Of a stretch of DNA of 9,048 nt, positions 7,807-9,048 are shown one piece after another; the first letter of the stretch is position 1; each line of letters starts with the position of its first letter. The notes beneath the pieces were generated by a model. The model saw nothing but the letters and a program-made list of their open reading frames with translations. It was not told where the DNA came from and ran no database searches. Origin of the DNA: Halanaerobiales bacterium (lineage in GTDB: Bacteria > Bacillota_F > Halanaerobiia > Halanaerobiales > DTU029); NCBI GenBank assembly GCA_016278415.1, contig JADQBV010000088.1, forward strand, positions 1 through 9,048, given 5' to 3'. The translations under genes were made by a program, and so were the position numbers.

Positions 7807-8256
7807 ATGCGCGCTATTATACAAAGGGTAAAAAAGGCAAAGGTAATGGTTGAAAAGGAAGTTAGCGGAGAAATCAATTCAGGAATACTTGTTTTCTTAG
7901 GTGTAGGTAAAAATGATAGTAATGTTGATATTGAGTATTTAATAGATAAAATAATTAATTTAAGAATATTTGAAGACGAAGATGGGAAAATGAATTTATC
8001 TGCTCTTGATTTAAACAAAGAGTTATTAATTGTTTCTCAATTTACTCTCTATGGTGACTGCAGAAAAGGTCGTAGACCTAGTTTTTTTGCTGCAGCCTCT
8101 CCAGAAAAAGCTATAGATCTTTATAACGCTTTTGTAAAAAAAGTGGCTGAAACAGGCTTAAAAACTTCCAGTGGTCAGTTCCAAGCAATGATGGAAGTAG
8201 AGCTTTTAAATGATGGTCCAGTTACATTACTATTAGACAGCAAAAAAGAGTTTTAA
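7807..8256 (+). CDS. dtd: D-aminoacyl-tRNA deacylase (DTD1 type)
   Basis: The 149-residue protein is the standard DTD length. It hydrolyses D-amino acids mis-attached to tRNA, and also glycine from tRNA-Ala, protecting translation. The N terminus [13 protein letters not shown] is typical. SQFTLYGD (77-84) holds the conserved active-site Ser-Gln-Phe-Thr motif with Thr80. NDGPVT (135-140) contains the Gly137-cis-Pro138 pair that gives chiral selectivity by excluding L-amino acids. The segment [17 protein letters not shown] between them is also characteristic. The ATG at 7807 is preceded by AGGTG (7796-7800) at six bases. dtd following relA is a conserved order in Firmicutes. A 162-base gap separates it from relA, so it probably has its own promoter. 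Confidence 0.95.
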   Translation: MRAIIQRVKKAKVMVEKEVSGEINSGILVFLGVGKNDSNVDIEYLIDKIINLRIFEDEDGKMNLSALDLNKELLIVSQFTLYGDCRKGRRPSFFAAASPEKAIDLYNAFVKKVAETGLKTSSGQFQAMMEVELLNDGPVTLLLDSKKEF

Positions 8257-8414
8257 TAATATAGGTTCTTCTCCATTTCAGTTGGTGGAAAACGTCCGAC
8301 AATTTTGCTATAAGGACCTCGTGTTAAAAAGAAGCAAGCTAAAAAAATATTAACTTTCAGACCAATATAATTATCAAAAGAATAGACAGTATTTTTGAAA
8401 GGGAGAATTTATGA
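8257..8414 (+). other. Gap between dtd and the hydrolase gene, partly structured
   Basis: No gene is visible in these 158 bases. They contain the right inverted-repeat arm (8264-8276), a possible GTTGG/CCGAC hairpin (8281-8300), and a GTCC/GGAC pairing around 8295-8317 that competes with it. A TATAAT at 8366-8371 lacks a good -35 partner. No hairpin followed by a T-run is seen, so dtd and the next gene may be cotranscribed. Confidence 0.5.
8264..8276 (+). repeat. Right arm of the 13-bp inverted repeat bracketing dtd
   Basis: GGTTCTTCTCCAT starts eight bases after the dtd stop codon and is the exact reverse complement of the arm at 7757-7769. In a read-through relA-dtd transcript the arms could pair and close the dtd message into a loop. 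I see no third copy in the window. Confidence 0.8.
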
Positions 8415-9011
8415 ATGAATATAAGTACAATTCCTGTTGGACCTGGTGCAACAAATTGCTATATTGTTGAAGAAGATAATAGTTCATTTATTATTGATCC
8501 TGGTGATGAAGCTGGGAAAATTTACAAGTGCATTCAAGATAAAAATATTATTATATCAGGTATAATTTTGACACATGGTCATTTTGATCACATTGGAGCA
8601 GTTAGTTTTTTGCGCAATAAATTAGATATAACAGTTTCTATACATCAACTAGATAGTCCCTTTTTATTAGATCCTAATAAAAATCTTTCTTATATGTCAG
8701 GCGATGATATTAAATTGGAACCAGCAGAACGTTTGTTAGTGGACGGTGATATATATAATAGTTTTAGGGTTATAGCCACACCTGGTCATACTCCTGGAGG
8801 TATATCTCTTTATAACAAAGATGAGGGAGTATTATTTAGTGGTGATACAATATTTTGTAATGGATATGGACGTACAGACTTCCCAGGGGCTGATCATCAT
8901 ACATTATTTGCTTCTATTAAAATATTGTTAGAATTACCAGCAGATACTGTAGTCTATCCAGGTCATGGTCCAATAACTATAATTAGGGATTTTAAAAGAT
9001 ATATTGGTTGA
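8415..9011 (+). CDS. Metallo-beta-lactamase-fold hydrolase, glyoxalase-II-like
   Basis: This 198-residue, probably cytosolic protein has the complete two-metal site of the family: THGHFDHIGA (His54, His56, Asp58, His59), PGHTPGG (His125), SGDT (Asp144) and PGHGP (His184). The opening with GATNCYIV and IIDPGDE is typical of the YqgX/hydroxyacylglutathione-hydrolase-like branch. Such enzymes cleave thioesters such as S-lactoyl-glutathione, but the true substrate in Firmicutes is usually unknown. The C terminus, ITIIRDFKRYIG, is short and lacks the RxNPF ending common in relatives. The ATG at 8415 is chosen because it gives the family N terminus; an out-of-frame ATG at 8411 opens only 19 codons. 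AGGGAG at 8400-8405 is the ribosome site, nine bases before the start. Confidence 0.9.
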   Translation: MNISTIPVGPGATNCYIVEEDNSSFIIDPGDEAGKIYKCIQDKNIIISGIILTHGHFDHIGAVSFLRNKLDITVSIHQLDSPFLLDPNKNLSYMSGDDIKLEPAERLLVDGDIYNSFRVIATPGHTPGGISLYNKDEGVLFSGDTIFCNGYGRTDFPGADHHTLFASIKILLELPADTVVYPGHGPITIIRDFKRYIG

Positions 9012-9036
9012 CAAGTATAGCTTAATAAGATAAAAT
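9008..9036 (+). promoter_or_regulatory. Near-consensus sigma-A promoter overlapping the hydrolase stop codon
   Basis: TTGACA (9008-9013, perfect -35) and TAAAAT (9031-9036, five of six) are separated by exactly 17 bases. The TGA stop of the upstream gene lies inside the -35 box. Transcription would start near 9043 and run out of the window. AAGGA at 9041-9045 could be a ribosome site for the next gene, but it would sit at the very 5' end of this transcript, so it may instead serve read-through RNA or be chance. Confidence 0.62.
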
Positions 9037-9048
9037 TATAAAGGATTA

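Noticed and set aside
8284..8298. T-box-like string GGTGGAAAACG before the hydrolase gene
   Set aside because: It matches the T-box core poorly, there is no room for a specifier stem, no terminator follows, and the downstream gene is not an aminoacylation or amino-acid gene.
8411..8470. ATG at 8411 as start of a small upstream ORF before the hydrolase gene
   Set aside because: It opens only 19 codons of unremarkable sequence and overlaps the real start out of frame. The ribosome site serves the ATG at 8415 equally well.

Overview
This AT-rich window reads as an ordinary housekeeping stretch from a low-GC Firmicute. AT-rich codons, AAGGAGG-type ribosome sites and closely packed same-strand genes point that way. 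The gene order LapA-domain protein, recJ, apt, relA, dtd matches, from memory, the Bacillus subtilis yrvD-yrvE-apt-relA-yrvI block. A metallo-beta-lactamase-fold gene after dtd suggests a clostridial-type lineage. A halanaerobial or similar anaerobe is a guess that the sequence alone does not prove.

Layout, all on the + strand. Positions 1-759 hold the 3' end of an AarF/UbiB-type kinase-like gene, entered at its DFG motif. It is followed by a histidinol-phosphate aminotransferase (hisC, 784-1848) and a small two-helix LapA-domain membrane protein (1848-2234) that overlaps hisC by one base. A 229-base gap (2235-2463) carries a good sigma-A-like promoter and, downstream of it, a clear intrinsic terminator. 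recJ (2464-4965), apt (4965-5477) and relA (5488-7644) then form a tight operon with a one-base overlap and a 10-base gap. A 162-base gap (7645-7806) begins with a hairpin that includes the relA stop codon and ends with a likely dtd promoter. dtd (7807-8256) is followed by a 158-base gap (8257-8414) and a glyoxalase-II-like hydrolase (8415-9011). A near-consensus promoter overlaps the stop codon of that last gene and points out of the window.

The genes group around nucleotide and translation stress: RecJ for single-strand DNA resection, Apt for adenine salvage, Rel for (p)ppGpp turnover and Dtd for removal of D-amino acids from tRNA. Apt and Rel both act on purine metabolism.

I found no CRISPR array, transposase, prophage gene, tRNA or rRNA, and no convincing undescribed multi-gene system. 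The observations most worth a second look lie between genes: a 13-bp perfect inverted repeat bracketing dtd, a promoter placed just upstream of the lapA-recJ terminator, the structured relA 3' end, and the promoter overlapping the last stop codon.
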